Source of the DNA: Varanus komodoensis
Lineage: Eukaryota; Chordata; Lepidosauria; Squamata; Varanidae
Direction: 5' to 3'
DNA length: 64,000 nucleotides
Assembly (NCBI RefSeq): GCF_004798865.1
Contig: NW_025336347.1
Span: 19,157,430-19,221,429 of the forward strand
The notes below the pieces were generated by a model, which worked only from the letters and a program-made list of their open reading frames with translations, ran no database searches and was not told the origin of the DNA. Below, one piece after another: positions 1 through 11,309 of this stretch. The translations under genes were made by a program, and so were the position numbers. Position 1 is the stretch's first letter. Every line of letters begins with the position of its first letter.

Positions 1-89
1 AAAACCAAAGAATGATGCAGCCACAAGAAAACTTTCCTGTCCCCCAGGTAGAAGTTATATAGCCATATTATTCTTCAATCCGTACACAC

Positions 90-208
90 CTGACTTCCAC
101 CTCAGGCTTGTTGTGCCGTTCCACCACTTGGGATGAGAAGTTCTCCAAGCACAGGGCAGCCTGCAGGGTAGCACGTACCGCATTGAGATAGGGGCGGAGG
201 GTGGCAGT
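90..208 (-). CDS. ARPC4: ARPC4 coding exon 2
   Basis: 119 nt, residues 2-41 (the last codon is split). The acceptor is tttcattacag reading down to 209 and the donor is gtgtgtacgg from 89 downwards. It encodes the N-terminal helix-turn region ending EVEVR, conserved in all vertebrate ARPC4. Confidence 0.95.
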
Positions 209-1122
209 CTGTAATGAAAGAGGCAAGATATCAGAATCGTAAACTCTTCCTCAAATGACACAGCTTAGATGCGGCCCATGTTTTTTATGTATATGTACAC
301 AACGTATATACCACTTCATGGTCCACCATGGGAACAAATGAGAACAAAGGAACAAACAATATGTGTTAAAAATAATATCAGCAATATCATAACATAAAAC
401 CATGGCCAGTTAGAGCAGGAAGACTTCCTGAAATAAAAGTGCTTTTAGGAAACGCCAAAATTAGTACAGTGCTGGTGACTACTTGACCTCCAGAGTCTCA
501 TAGAAATGGAACAGTTGCATTAAAAGCTCTTCCCTGTTAGATTTCATGTGGAATCACCAGGGACAAGCTATCAATGACCTCAGGGAGCAGGCAGATCAAT
601 ATAACCACATACCCTTTCTACCACGTGAATCTATGAGAGCACTGTGTCACCAACCACCACGCAGAGTCTTGCAGCACCTTAAAGACTAAGAACATTAAAA
701 TGCTGCAGCATTCTGCTGTAGACTAATAAAACTACAGTTCCGGAAGAATTAGCAATCACCAGTGGCGGCTTCTCGAAGCGTCGAGCACGGGGCTCTTTCC
801 GAACGGGGCAACTGCAAGGATCCGGCTGCACCCAAACCACGCGTCGCTTAATACCCACCAGAATAACCTGACGACGTCTCCCTCTCCCACACTGGCAACC
901 GACCACCCACTGACAGCCACCTTCCTCCTCCTCCACCGACCTAAGATCCTCCCTTCTCGGTGGGCGAGCTCGGCGAATTCACCTCCCCGGCTCCGTGACA
1001 CCCCCACTGCTCCGTCCCCTCCCCGAAAAGCGACCCCAGCCGGCGCCCCCTCTTGGGCCACCCCGGCGCCCCTCGCCCAAGGGCCGTTCATTCCGCGCAG
1101 CCCGCGCTCATTCACTCACCAT
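90..1122 (-). CDS. ARPC4: ARPC4, Arp2/3 complex subunit 4 (5' part)
   Basis: ARPC4 (p20-ARC) forms the structural core of the Arp2/3 complex with ARPC2, and nucleates branched actin in the cytoplasm. Only the first two coding segments lie in the window, on the minus strand: 1120-1122 (the ATG alone) and 90-208. Joined, they begin [18 protein letters not shown] and continue through [18 protein letters not shown] to EVEVR. This matches the vertebrate protein almost residue for residue; Asn replaces the human Ser in PYLSAV. The remaining roughly 128 residues lie beyond position 1. The start has an A at -3 and G at +4. The gene diverges head to head from TADA3 through a GC-rich promoter, as in mammals. 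Identity is essentially certain; coding exon 2 ends in phase 2, so the next exon is required. Confidence 0.95.
1120..1122 (-). CDS. ARPC4: ARPC4 coding exon 1 (start codon only)
   Basis: On the minus strand the ATG is followed at once by a gtgagtga donor (1119 downwards), so this exon contributes only the initiator Met plus 5'UTR. The next codon, ACT for Thr2, comes from the exon ending at 208. A start-codon-only first coding exon is easily missed by gene finders. Confidence 0.9.
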
Positions 1123-1700
1123 GGTTCCAAAGGCGGTAGCGGCGACACCTCGACTCCAAGCCCCGAAAACGGAAGCGGAAGTCACCCCGCCAAGATTAAA
1201 AAAGGTTCTATACTTCCGGAATGTCTGGCCCGTTCAAAAACGTTCTAAGTCTGGAGGGGGAATTCTAGAACCCCGTTGCCAAAATTCTTTTCACTTCCTT
1301 CTATTTATTAGAATATAAGTGGCGGTAATGAGACAAAATTACTAATATAACAGTCTGAAAAATCTAAATATCCTCACACGCGTGGCTGGCGCGCTTTCTT
1401 AACCATTCCTTTCCTTCGTNNNNNNNNNNNNNNNNNNNNNNNNNNNNNNNNNNNNNNNNNNNNNNNNNNNNNNNNNNNNNNNNNNNNNNNNNNNNNNNNN
1501 NNNNNNNNNNNNNNNNNNNACGAAGGAAAGCTCGAGCTTAGTGCGCACAGGACTTGGGGCGCTCTTAGCCAATGAGGAGGCGCCGCTGCGGGAGTGGCCG
1601 GAAGGGGAGCGAGCGGGGCGCAAGCGGAGGAGGAGGAGGAGGACTAGGACTTGGCGTTCTGTGGCGCGGCTCCGTTGTAGGTGCTAGTCCAGTGTCGCCC
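1123..1700. promoter_or_regulatory. ARPC4/TADA3 divergent CpG-rich promoter with assembly gap
   Basis: About 1.2 kb separates the ARPC4 ATG from the TADA3 ATG, and the genes are transcribed away from each other. ETS/GABP-type GGAAG cores are visible at 1169-1182 (two in tandem) and around 1212-1220 (ACTTCCGGA). A CCAAT box lies at 1569-1573 and CCGGAAG at 1598-1604. There is no TATA box. These are typical of housekeeping bidirectional promoters (known for the class; usage here is inferred). The TADA3 5'UTR exon probably starts just downstream of the gap; several weak donors between 1680 and 1810 make its end uncertain. Confidence 0.75.
1420..1519. other. Assembly gap, exactly 100 N
   Basis: A run of exactly 100 N, the usual placeholder for a gap of unknown size. 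The bases on each side form an 11-bp perfect inverted repeat (1409-1419 against 1520-1530), so the missing sequence may be a foldback or a mis-joined end. Confidence 0.99.
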
Positions 1701-2368
1701 TTTGTCCAGCCGTGCGCTCACGCCCTTGATTCCCGGGGACACGGCGCTGCTTCTCTCCCCTCCCCGCGCACTCGGGGTGCATGTAACCGGGGAGGGGGGC
1801 CCTGGAACCGGAAACCACCCCACGAGCGGCCCTTCTTTCTTCCAGCGCCGCCCCCGCCTGTTTCCGTTCTCCTTCCCTTCATTCACTTGTCTTTCGCCCG
1901 CCTGCGCGGTCTTCTGTGCTTGCGCCGCAGATCCAGCCTTGCGCAAATCCCGCGTTCTCCCTTCCTTTGCGTTTCTCTTTCAAGACCTCTTGCACATTTG
2001 GTTAACGCTGCCGAGTGTTTCCCCTGCATGCCCATTCTGCATTGCTCCCTTCGTCTGCAGGGAACGGCTGCTTCCTAGCGCCTTTCTCGGCTTCCTCAGA
2101 CTCCTGCAGCTGCAGCAATCCGATCATCTTCATCCCATGTAATCCAGCCCTTGTGCCTCGTAGTGCCAATCTCTTGTCCAAATTTTGGTAGGAAAACAGT
2201 TTGTTGGATTTATTTCTTTGTGATCCCTCCATTGTCTCTGTCCTTGTTTGACTAGTAATCATTTAATTCACTTTCCTTTTCTGCTTTGAGCACATACTCT
2301 CATTTGTGCTTCTGCATTTATTGCAGCTGGTCCATGTTGCTTTTCGTTTTTACAGGCCTGACAGCAGC

Positions 2369-2575
2369 ATGTCTGAACTAAAAGACTGCCCACTTCAGTT
2401 CCATGATTTTAAGTCAGTAGACCATCAAAAGCTGTGCCCCCGCTACACAGCTGTCCTGGCCCGTTCTGAAGATGATGGTATCGGCATTGAAGAACTCGAC
2501 ACCTTGCAGTTGGAGCTTGAAACCCTTTTGTCTTCTGCTAATCGCCGACTTCGGGTATTGGAGACTGAGACGCAG
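2369..2575 (+). CDS. TADA3: TADA3 coding exon 1
   Basis: Residues 1-69. The acceptor tacag ends at 2355 and the ATG is at 2369; the donor CAG|gtcaga follows ETETQ in phase 0. It holds the conserved ARSEDDGIGIEELDTLQLEL helix. Confidence 0.95.
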
Positions 2576-5500
2576 GTCAGACAGTAATCCAGCTGTAACA
2601 TAGAATGGAAATGCTTTAGCTCATGCCCCCAAGGCCTAGGTTTTAACACATGATTAATAATGTAGGCTTTGTTGCCTAAAAAAGTCAAAGATGTGGCACA
2701 ACCCATGTGGTCTCCTGCCTACCTTTATTACACAGGTTGGGAATTTGTGGCCCTACAGATGTTACTGGACTTAATCTTTCACCATCCCTCACCATTGGCT
2801 CTGCTGGTAAAGAAGGATGGGAGTTGCAGTTCAACAACTTCTGGAAAATTGTGTGTTCTCTATACGTGCTCTAACACTTTTATAGCTTGGTAGGATACTA
2901 TGAAAGTGTGATGTGCCAAACTTATGTACATTTGGAAAATCAAATGCACAATGGAGGAAAATCTGGGAAGTTGTGGAGTTCCTTAATTTGGCAATTCTGC
3001 CAGAGAAGCCTTTTGTCCCTCCCGCTGTAGTGATGTTTGGTCATAATCGTCAGTCATGGATAGATCTATATCTGGTATCTGCCAGGAGAAGAGAAATGCA
3101 GTGTGGGAGTCACTGGGGCCAAGGGGGTTACTGTACCAGAACCACACAATTTGGATATCTTTAAACTAAACTGCTTGATTCTTTTCTTCCAGATCCTGAC
3201 AGACTGGCAAGACAAGAAAGGGGACAGACGATTCATGAAGTTGGGCAAGGAGCATGACTTGAGCATTATTACTATCAAACATAAGACTAAGAAGCAGAAA
3301 CTGGAAGGGAAAGGTGGTCACAGCACAGGTCCAGGTCCTGGGCGGCCTAAATTTAAGAACATGCAGCCTAAAATCCAAGAGTATGAATTCCCAGATGACC
3401 CAATTGATGTGCCCCGTATTCCCAAAAATGATATGCCTAATAGGTATGTGGGAAAGGAGTTTCCCTATTCCACTGACTGACTAACTGACTGACTGACTGA
3501 ATCGGATTAATACCCTGCTTTTTTTCTTACAAGAACTCATGTTCCTCCCCTGCTCTCAGTCCTGTCCCCGTAACAATAACCCTATGAGGTAGGGTCGGTG
3601 AGTGGCCCAAAGTCATCCAGTTGGTTCCATGGCTGAGTGGGGACTAGAACCTAGATCACCTGAGTCCCAGACCCGCACTTTGAACCACTGCACTGTTTCT
3701 CTGGGTGTATTAGTGATATTAGTAATAATAATGATGATGATCTTAACAGTACTAATAATAGTATAGAAATGACAGTATCATTAACTTTATTAATAAAAAG
3801 ACTGTAGTAATGGCAACTCATGTTGAAGAGCACTATGCAGAAATTACTCTGTCTTTTCAGCAATCTTTTATAGTAAGGTTCAGCATCCCATGGCTGTTGG
3901 ACCACATGCAAATTTGCTCTTTTAATAATGCTTTCTCAGGAAGAATTTCAGATCCTGGCTAAGGGTAATCTATCCCTTCCGCAGCAGCCGGCTGTATAGG
4001 CAGGAAAAGGTGGGTGGCAAAGAGAAAGGAAAAATGAATGACCCCACCCACTTTTTGGCTCTAGTTTTGCTTGTCTGTGGTGACCTTGCCCCTCTGGGAA
4101 TGTGTCCTTTGGCAACAAAAAGTGTTTCCATCTCTCCTTTATGGCCCTGCATGCTAGGCCATTTTCACTGCCTCTGATCTATTTTGGGAGAGGCTACCTC
4201 ACTCTAACCAGTATACCATCTTAAGATGGGCACCTTTGGAAGCTCCAAGGGTCATTCTTGTTTCCGGACTCATCTCCTACGAACCACCCCACCCACAGTA
4301 GTGGCAAAAATCGAGTGTATATTTGCTACAAAGCAACACAGTTGTCAAAATTAGCTACACAGTGCTTTTGACCTTTTGCAGTTCTAAGAAAGGCTCAGAC
4401 CAAAACACATCTGCAGCAGCCAAGGAAGAGACACAGAGCAGGGAGTTAGAGAGCGCCCCGTAGCCACTGGGGGTGCCACTTTATCCTTGATGAATGTGAA
4501 GGTTGGCAAGGGTAGCATGCTGCCCACGGGCCATGTGTTGCTTTCCCCTGATCGAGGGGCTTTTTAAGGGCATGTTTATCCAAGCACTTCTTTCAGTCTA
4601 ATACATTAATTTCTATTCTCATTAAAAGGAAAGAATAATAGGAGGGTGCAGGAATAAATGCATCTCTTTAAAGAGCAAGAGCTCATTCTTAAAATTCTTG
4701 TCTTTGAGGATGTTAATTAGAGCTAGACCCTTACTGCTTTTCTTTGCCATCGCAAAAGGAAAAGCTAGGGAGGCAATTAGTCCCCTCTGGCAGTGTCAAC
4801 CAATAGTGCTGTGATTCACAGTGACTGTATGTGTTACAAAAATCTAAGTAGAGGAAACTTAATCATTCTAAGATGTTCTTTTCCTATGTATGAAGTTTGG
4901 AGAGCGAATTCGTTGTAAGCAATTAGGCAAAAACACAGCAGGAAAGAACTGTTGTCTGCTGCCAAGGCTGACTGCCTTGTCTAAACAACACCAGGCAGTT
5001 ACTCCTACTCTTTGTGTTAGTCAGCATTTCCCAAGCTGGAGCCTCTAGATGCATTGGACTATAATTCGCATCGTCTCTGGCCAGCATGGCTGCTAAAGGG
5101 TCTAGTTTTTCAGCACCTCTGGTGGGTATCAGACTGAGGAAGACTAGCACAGGATCAGTGCCAGTGCACGTTCCCTTCATCCTGGCCTCTTGGTATGCTC
5201 TCTGTATTTTGATAGCTCTCATGCTGTGCTCCCCTGTTGCTTGGGCTGGTCAAGCTGCCCGAGTTGCCATTTGGGATGTTTCTCAGTGTTTGCTTTGTGT
5301 GCTTCCTTTGCAGGTTCTGGGCCTCTGTAGAACCATATTGTGCTGACGTCACCAGTGAGGAGGTGCGTACGTTAGAAGAGCTGCTGAAACCTCCTGAAGA
5401 TGAAGCTGAACATTACAAGGTGAAGTACACTTCAGGAGAGGGTGGCTTGTTTATTCTGCCAGGCTGTCCTGTTCCTGCCATTTAGCCCTTTCGTCAAATG

Positions 5501-8500
5501 GCTATGTTAGTCCACCGGACTTAGGAAAGACTGTGCTGGGTCACATGTTGCCTTTGGGACTAAATGGTCATTAGGGTGATGGTGGCAGAACGTATCTGGG
5601 CTCCTGGGCTCCAGATTCTTAAAGTGTGTTGACCTTTGACCGTGGTTCTGATCAGTTTTTAATCCTGGGGTTTTAATTGAATCACAAAGTAGATTCTGCA
5701 AGTCTGAAGCCTACACCTCTGCTGTAAGGATAGGCCGTACAGCAGGGGTAAGTAGCTGACACTGCACCCAGGTAATTCATACCCTTTACCGAGGGAAACT
5801 GAATACTATTCTGAGTCCTGGAAATGGTCAAGGAACTATGCAGTTTGCCTTGATACTGGAAATCTTGCTCAGATTCTGGTCTGGGCTTTTAAGTTTTCAG
5901 CACACTGTATTTTTTTTATTCATTGCTGGAAGCTTTATTTTAAGTGAAAGCTAAGAGTCTTAGAGAGCTTCTGTGCCCAGTAACAGATACTCACCTGCAA
6001 ACAGATGACCCAAGATTAGTCATAGCTGTTGAAATGCACAAAGGATGGGTTTCTTTAAGATATTTTCTACATTTGCATTCAGCATGTGATATGATGCTTT
6101 TAGCAAGTTGAAAATTGGGATAGCCACAACATTACCTGGCAAAGATAGGTAATACATTGACTTGCTTCCGCAAGGTGCACCTGTGTTCCATTTGAGCCTA
6201 GGCATCTTTCCCTTTTTATACAGCTCTCTTTCTGCTTGAGAAAGCAGCTCCTGCCACAGAACATATAGAATGATTGTCCTGAGTGCAAAGCAGATATGTT
6301 CTGGGTCTTCCTTTTCTTTCTCTGTTATCTTTGCATTTGGTACCTGATTAGATGGGGTGGAAGCATCACAAAAGGCGGGAAAAGAAGGATGCATTCCACA
6401 TGCAGAGGGTTAGATCACTCATGAGACTAGGCAACGTGGATTGTAATTAGTTGAAACAGGATGCAGAGACTCAGCAGGAGAGGGAGGAAGAAACAGAGTT
6501 AACATGGAAAAGTCACCTCGTAGCTGCGGTAAACCGCCAGGCCTTGATCAGGAGCAAGGTGAAGTTGGGCTTTTTGCCGGGCCCTCACCTTTCTAGCCTC
6601 TCGGCCGAGACTTGTTTAATGTCTTGTTGACCTGCTCTTATAGATCCCACCCCTGGGGAAACACTACTCCCAGCGCTGGGCCCAGGAGGACATGCTAGAA
6701 GAGCAGAAGGATGGGGCTCGGGCTGCAGCTACTGCTGATAAGAAGAAAGGCATCTTGGGGCCACTGACAGAGCTGGACACTAAAGGTATCTGGAGCTTCT
6801 CATTCTGAGCAGAAAAGTGCACCATCTGTTTCAGAGTGGTCTGTGGTTTGCATAACCAAGCACATGTGCTAGAAATGAGGCTGTGGCTTGTTCAGTGATT
6901 CTTGGGTGAAAAGCTTTAGGGCTTGAGAGTAAAATTGGCTGGCAGGACTGTTGGGTTTGTTCTCTGCTTGATGGACTGTTTGTCTAGCTCAGTATAAGGC
7001 ATGCGCCTAACAACACAGCAGGAGTTTGTGGTGTGATGGGGATTCTGAACTATCCTGCTGCAGCACGGGTGTGCATGCCCAGCTTTCTGTGTGGTATTCC
7101 TCATGGTTTGCCTATGGCACTGCAAGCCATCCAGCCCACATCTCAGCTTCTCTCCTTTCCAGACGTGGATGCTTTGCTGAAAAAGTCAGAGTCCCAGCAT
7201 GAGCAACCTGAGGACGGCTGTCCCTTTGGACCTCTGACACAGCGTCTCTTGCAGGCACTTGTAGAGGTAAGTGGAGAAGCATGGCTGTTTTCTGGCTTCA
7301 GCAAGCCCTGATTTATTGGGGAAGAGAGGGGCACAGGCTGAGACCCGCTACGCCTCTTCTCTCTGTAGGAGAACATCATCTCGCCCATCGAAGATTCGCC
7401 TATTCCTGAGATAGCAAGCAAGGATTGCACAGCTGATGGTGCCAGCACTTCTCCCCGCAGCCAGAACAAGCCCTTCAGGTGAGCGTGGATGTTGGCTTAG
7501 TTTCCGTGGAAGCATTTACTCTTTGTTTAAACTCTTCCTCCTCTCCCGATTTTGGACCTTTTAGAGGTAGGCAACCATTTTAAAAATTGTGCGATGCAGG
7601 ACCCAAACTTTGAAAAATAAAATCGAGGCTAAAAACCTAGCCACATTAAACAGCACAGATAGCAAAGTATTTGGTACTGGTGCTGCTGCTGCTAAGCTCC
7701 TCCTCCTCCTCCAAGCCTGGAAGATCGGGATCTTTTTAACCTGATAGCCTAGTACTCTTCCTAGTAGGTGGGTGTGTCAAGGGAGGGATTCCTTGGAGAG
7801 GTTGCTGATGCCATTTCCCGAGTGGCCCACAACACAGCAAAGGGCTCACCTGTCCCATCGCAGCTGCCTCCTTGAAGTGGCTGTCAGTGACGAGCTCCAC
7901 AGGTACGAGGACAACCTACGAGTGCAGCCTTTGCTCCGGGTGGCAGGGAGCAGGTAGTACCTTTCCTTGTTCCTTGTAAGAGGAGGGGGTTTCTCCTTCC
8001 CCTCCCTCTCTTTAGACTTCCCCCCTCTTTAAACACTTGTATATATCTGCAGTGCAATTTTGATGGGTTTCCATAATCTGTGTCATTATTCTTTTTCTTA
8101 AAAAATAAAAAAAGCCTGAAACTGCACTTTAGCACAGAATTGTGAATTTTTAGAACAAAGACGACAGTTGTCAAGAAGCTGATGCGTAATTGCTTGTCCA
8201 AATGAGGGATCGAAATGCTGCTGCTCCCTTATGAGCTTCACTGTTTTAAACGTACCAGGGAGGCCCTTCTCTCTGTCCTTTTTGCCTTTGGAGGCCCATT
8301 TGGTCAGAGCCCCAGGAGGCCTCAGTGGCTGCTCCTGAGCTTTGGAACTTCTGTGGTCAGGCTAGCTTGGTGTCCTTCCAGCAGGCAAAAATGTTCAAGT
8401 AGGTCTTTGGCTTGTAGCTGGTCACTTGTTAATGTGGGTTTTATTGGGCTGGGTGCTGTTTTTGTTTCATTTTGTTCGGGGTGTTAATTGCCTTTATTAG

Positions 8501-9280
8501 TTTTATGACTGCTTTAATTTTATTTTAATTTCCATTGTATTACAGTTAGCTGGCTTGAGTGCCTTGTTTGTTTGTTTTGTTTTTAGTGGAAAGTCAGCAA
8601 AACCAAATAAAATTCAGTACTCTTTCCACCAGATCATGCTGGCTGTGATGATGCATTTAATTTCAGACTGAGTGGGTCTGGTTACCAACCTGGAATAGCT
8701 GTTCTCCTCTCTCCCCTTGCAGTGTGCCTCACACCAAGTCTCTGGAAGGTCGCATCAAAGAAGAGCTGATTGCTCAAGGTCTGCTAGAGTCAGAGGACCG
8801 ACCTGCTGAGGACTCGGAGGATGAAGTATTAGCTGAGCTGAGAAAGAGGCAGGCGGAACTGAAAGCTCTGAGCACCCACAACCGAGCCAGAAAAGTTGAG
8901 CTGCTCAGGTGAGGTGGAGGAGGAGGGTCAGACAACCAGCACCCCTTTGCCTTTGAGATGCTGGGGAGTGTGCTATACTTTTTTTTTTTACGGAGTTCCT
9001 TTGAGCAGGGGAACCAAATGAAGGGTTGGCCTCGGGAGCCCCGTGTGGCTTGAAGCTTCTGTTTCACTAGGCTTGTTCCCTTCACAGGCTGGCCAAGGAG
9101 GAGTTGCATAGGCAGGAGCTGCGGCAGCGTGTGCGCATGGCAGACAATGAGGTTATGGATGCCTTCCGCAAGATAATGGCAGCCCGCCAGAAGAAGCGCA
9201 CCCCGACAAAGAAAGAGAAAGACCAAGCCTGGAAGAGCCTTAAGGAGCGCGAGAGCATCCTCAAACTGCTTGATGGCTAA
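2369..9280 (+). CDS. TADA3: TADA3, transcriptional adaptor 3 (ADA3)
   Basis: TADA3 is a nuclear scaffold subunit of the GCN5/PCAF histone acetyltransferase complexes (SAGA/STAGA, ATAC), bridging ADA2 and the HAT to activators. CDS segments: 2369-2575, 3193-3443, 5314-5419, 6644-6785, 7163-7266, 7369-7478, 8723-8908, 9088-9280. They total 1299 nt, giving 432 aa plus stop, the same length as human. The start MSELKDCPLQFHDFKSVDH is the family N-terminus. An N-terminal helix (about 42-69) is followed by a basic, Pro-rich linker (about 94-125), the conserved VPRIPKND segment, and the C-terminal Ada3 domain (about 290-420), which is heavily helical and charged and ends ESILKLLDG. KKRTPTKKEK near the end is a likely nuclear signal. 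All introns are GT-AG and phases agree. A 13-nt untranslated stretch precedes the ATG in the first coding exon, so at least one 5'UTR exon lies upstream. Confidence 0.97.
2733..2844. repeat. Palindromic MITE, near-complete copy
   Basis: The left arm carries TGTGGCCCTACAGATGTTACTGGA. The right arm carries the near-reverse complement, GGATGGGAGTTGCAGTTCAACAACTTCTGGA. The centre is CACCATTGGCTCTGCTGG. It lies in TADA3 intron 1. Confidence 0.7.
3193..3443 (+). CDS. TADA3: TADA3 coding exon 2
   Basis: Residues 70-153, beginning ILTDWQDKKGDRRF. It includes the basic linker KTKKQKLEGKGG and a Pro/Gly stretch. The part around residues 88-94 (HDLSIITIKH) differs from mammals. It ends in phase 2 after PNR. 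Confidence 0.94.
3472..3500. repeat. (ACTG)n short tandem repeat
   Basis: Six to seven imperfect copies of ACTG/ACTA in TADA3 intron 2, just after the exon ending 3443. Confidence 0.8.
3530..3706 (-). repeat. tRNA-derived SINE (minus copy)
   Basis: Read on the minus strand: a CAGTGGTT box-A-like start, then GTTCTAGTCCCCACTCAGCC (box-B-like), then the TGACTTTGGGCCAC and ACCCTATGAGG blocks. The same family appears in plus orientation at 40213-40434 and 53017-53265. Confidence 0.7.
3712..5020. other. TADA3 intron, no recognised element
   Basis: Mixed-composition intronic sequence. An AT-rich ATAATGATGATG stretch near 3726-3745 is the only low-complexity patch. Nothing further is supported. Confidence 0.5.
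5029..5100. repeat. Half copy of the palindromic GGAGGGCCAC MITE
   Basis: Contains CCCAAGCTGGAGCCTCTAGA, GGACTATAATTC and GGCCAGCATGGCTG, the left arm and centre of the family best seen at 39955-40080. Confidence 0.55.
5314..5419 (+). CDS. TADA3: TADA3 coding exon 3
   Basis: Residues 153-188, FWASVEPYCADVTSEEVRTL through DEAEHYK; near-identical to mammals. It ends in phase 0. Confidence 0.95.
5420..6643. other. TADA3 intron 4, no recognised element
   Basis: A 1.2 kb intron with ordinary composition. I see no repeat family, tRNA or further exon. Confidence 0.5.
6644..6785 (+). CDS. TADA3: TADA3 coding exon 4
   Basis: Residues 189-236, IPPLGKHYSQRWAQEDMLEE to LTELDTK; it contains a Lys-rich ADKKKG segment. 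It ends in phase 1. Confidence 0.95.
7163..7266 (+). CDS. TADA3: TADA3 coding exon 5
   Basis: Residues 236-270, DVDALLKKSESQHEQPEDG to LLQALVE. The gtaagt donor is strong and ends in phase 0. Confidence 0.95.
7369..7478 (+). CDS. TADA3: TADA3 coding exon 6
   Basis: Residues 271-307, ENIISPIEDSPIPEIASK to SPRSQNKPF. This is the most divergent stretch (IASKDCTADGAST) and is probably a flexible linker. It ends in phase 2. Confidence 0.94.
7479..8722. other. TADA3 intron 7, low-complexity patches only
   Basis: Short (CTG)n and (CTC)n runs lie at about 7680-7716. The rest is unannotated intron with a T-rich segment near 8500-8590. Confidence 0.5.
8723..8908 (+). CDS. TADA3: TADA3 coding exon 7
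   Basis: Residues 307-369, SVPHTKSLEGRIKEELIAQG to VELLR. This is the core of the Ada3 domain, with an acidic EDRPAEDSEDE patch and a following coiled coil. It ends in phase 2. Confidence 0.95.
9088..9280 (+). CDS. TADA3: TADA3 coding exon 8 (last)
   Basis: Residues 369-432 plus TAA at 9278-9280. It runs LAKEELHRQELRQRVRMAD to ILKLLDG and includes the basic KKRTPTKKEKD segment. Confidence 0.96.
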
Positions 9281-11302
9281 TGCAGGGGGTCGAATGCCAA
9301 CCGCTTGGCCAGGCCCCCCCGATTCAGTCGCCGGAGATGCCCCAGTTTAAGGGCCGTGCCAGCAGAAAATGCAAGACTGCAGCAGCTCCTCCCAGCATCC
9401 TGCCTGGCCATGTTGTAGCCGGGGATCCAGGCAGGCCAGCGGCTGGCAGCTTGCTAGGGTTTCCTGTGTGGTTGTGAGCATTGTCACCTGGATGGGAGTC
9501 TGGATCGCTAAAGATGGCAGTCTCTTCCATGTCATTTGTAGAAGAAGATTGCCATAGGAGGCTCTTGAGGGCTGCTTTTTCAGTGGTCCTTTGCTTCATG
9601 GTGAACTATCAGCGGCTACAGGGAAGATGAATTTTGTAGGTGGGAGCAAAATTCCCCCAAAGCACTTGAATGATGCACACTTGGGAGCAGTCGGCTGACC
9701 CCTTTTCGCTGCACCTGGTGCATTCCACCAGCTTCTGGGGTGAGGGCTGTTAAAAAAACTGAGCTGCCAGTGAAGCTCTGAAACCTGGAAACCAGCCCTC
9801 TCCTATACATGATTTAAGTAGGTGTTTGCAGTACCCAGCTTTGAACAGTAGAGGGAACTATAGCTCCTGCTGGGTTATGGTTGAACTTTTCCATGGTTAG
9901 CATGTCAGTCAAATGAGCGATGGCCCAAACCTTTTGAGGCTGCAGAGAGCTGCGTTGTAGGTCAGAATTGTTTTTGAGTCTCTGGTGGCCTCGTCTGTTT
10001 CCTGTTCTGCTCAGCCCCTTCCTTGGCAGTGGTAACGATGAGTGATGTGTGTTCTCTTCTGCCTGCCCGTAGTACGTAGGAAGGACTTGGCCTCTGTGGA
10101 GCTGAGTGGAGGAGTGCTACTGGATTTTTGAGGCAGAAGGCCAAGCTGAAGGATACATGCAGCACTTCAGGTACCAGGAGAGTCAGGAAGGTGAAGATGG
10201 GGCATTTGGTGGGTTCAAAGGTGGGACCAAGTAGTCTTGACTCGCCTGGGCCTCACAGCTGAAGCAGCAACAGAATTGGAGGGGGGGTGGTTATAGACCG
10301 TAGTGAGGATCACAGCTGTGGCTGCTATGGGAGAAGCACTCGCTGTTCTTTCAGAGTCTATATTTTGCTCGGGGGGGGGGGCACTCTTGAGAAACAAAAA
10401 CAAGAATACTACCTGAGACCAGAGAGAGTGATCAGGGAAGAAGCAAAGCAGCTAATGCTTGCTTATCTTTTTTACGGAAGGCATCACTGACCCTCCTGGG
10501 CATTTTCTCCGATCTGCCGGGAAGGTGAAATAGAGCTGTGGTCAGCTGCGTGGCCAGAGGCTGTTTCCTTCCTGCCGAGCTTTTTGTTTGCAGAGTCCTG
10601 CCCTGCTGCCTACGGATCTGGTCCACCAAATGAAAGGCCTGGGGTGGGGGTATGGAGGAGAATGGACTGGCATGGGCTGCTTTCCTCTTGGGTGCAGTTG
10701 CAAATCACAGCCCAGGAGCCTGCTGCTTGTCCAGATGCATTTCTGCAGTGCAGTCCTGCCTGCTCTGGTGTTCCCTGTCTAGCTTCAGCTACTTGCCTCA
10801 AGCTCCCGGTGCACCATTTGCTGTTCCAGGATGAGCTCAGTTGCCCCCTTACCCGGTGCTTCCATCAGGGTCCCATACAGCATGCGTGGAAGGTGGGACC
10901 CAAACAAGGCTGCCACATTTATCACAGATACGTTGTTTTCCAGCCTACCGTTTTCTTCCACTACCAACTCCAAGGTTTGATTCCTTCTTAGCAAGCGTCT
11001 TTTGAAATGTATGATGTCCGTCCTTGAACTCCGCTTGTGGGCCCTTTTCCTCCCTTGACTACCAGTGTGTTTCAAGGCTGTTCTGGGAAATTTCAAGCAT
11101 TGTGGTATATAAATGTGTGAGATAGCTTTGGAAACAGCCTAAAAGCAGAAGTTGGAGGTAGGAAGTGGGGAGCTGAAGCGGAAGAGCTCGCACTTGAGGC
11201 AGGGTTAAGTGAATTCTTCACATGCTGTGCTCTGCCACCGTTTGTGTCAGCGTGGGCCTTCACTCGAATTCTTCCAGAGTGTTAATAAATCATTACTACA
11301 GG
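9281..11302 (+). other. TADA3: TADA3 3'UTR (probable extent)
   Basis: From the stop codon there is no AATAAA until 11284-11289. That hexamer is followed by a CA cleavage context near 11300 and a GT/T-rich element (GTGTGCTTTGTTTTT) at about 11315-11330. I recognise no transposon in this 2 kb, which fits retained UTR. A poly(G) run sits at about 10371-10381. The human 3'UTR is much shorter, so an earlier non-canonical site is possible. Confidence 0.6.
11284..11289 (+). terminator. TADA3: Poly(A) signal AATAAA, TADA3
   Basis: This is the first canonical hexamer after the TADA3 stop, with a downstream GT-rich element about 30 nt away. Confidence 0.65.
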
Positions 11303-11309
11303 AGTAGCT

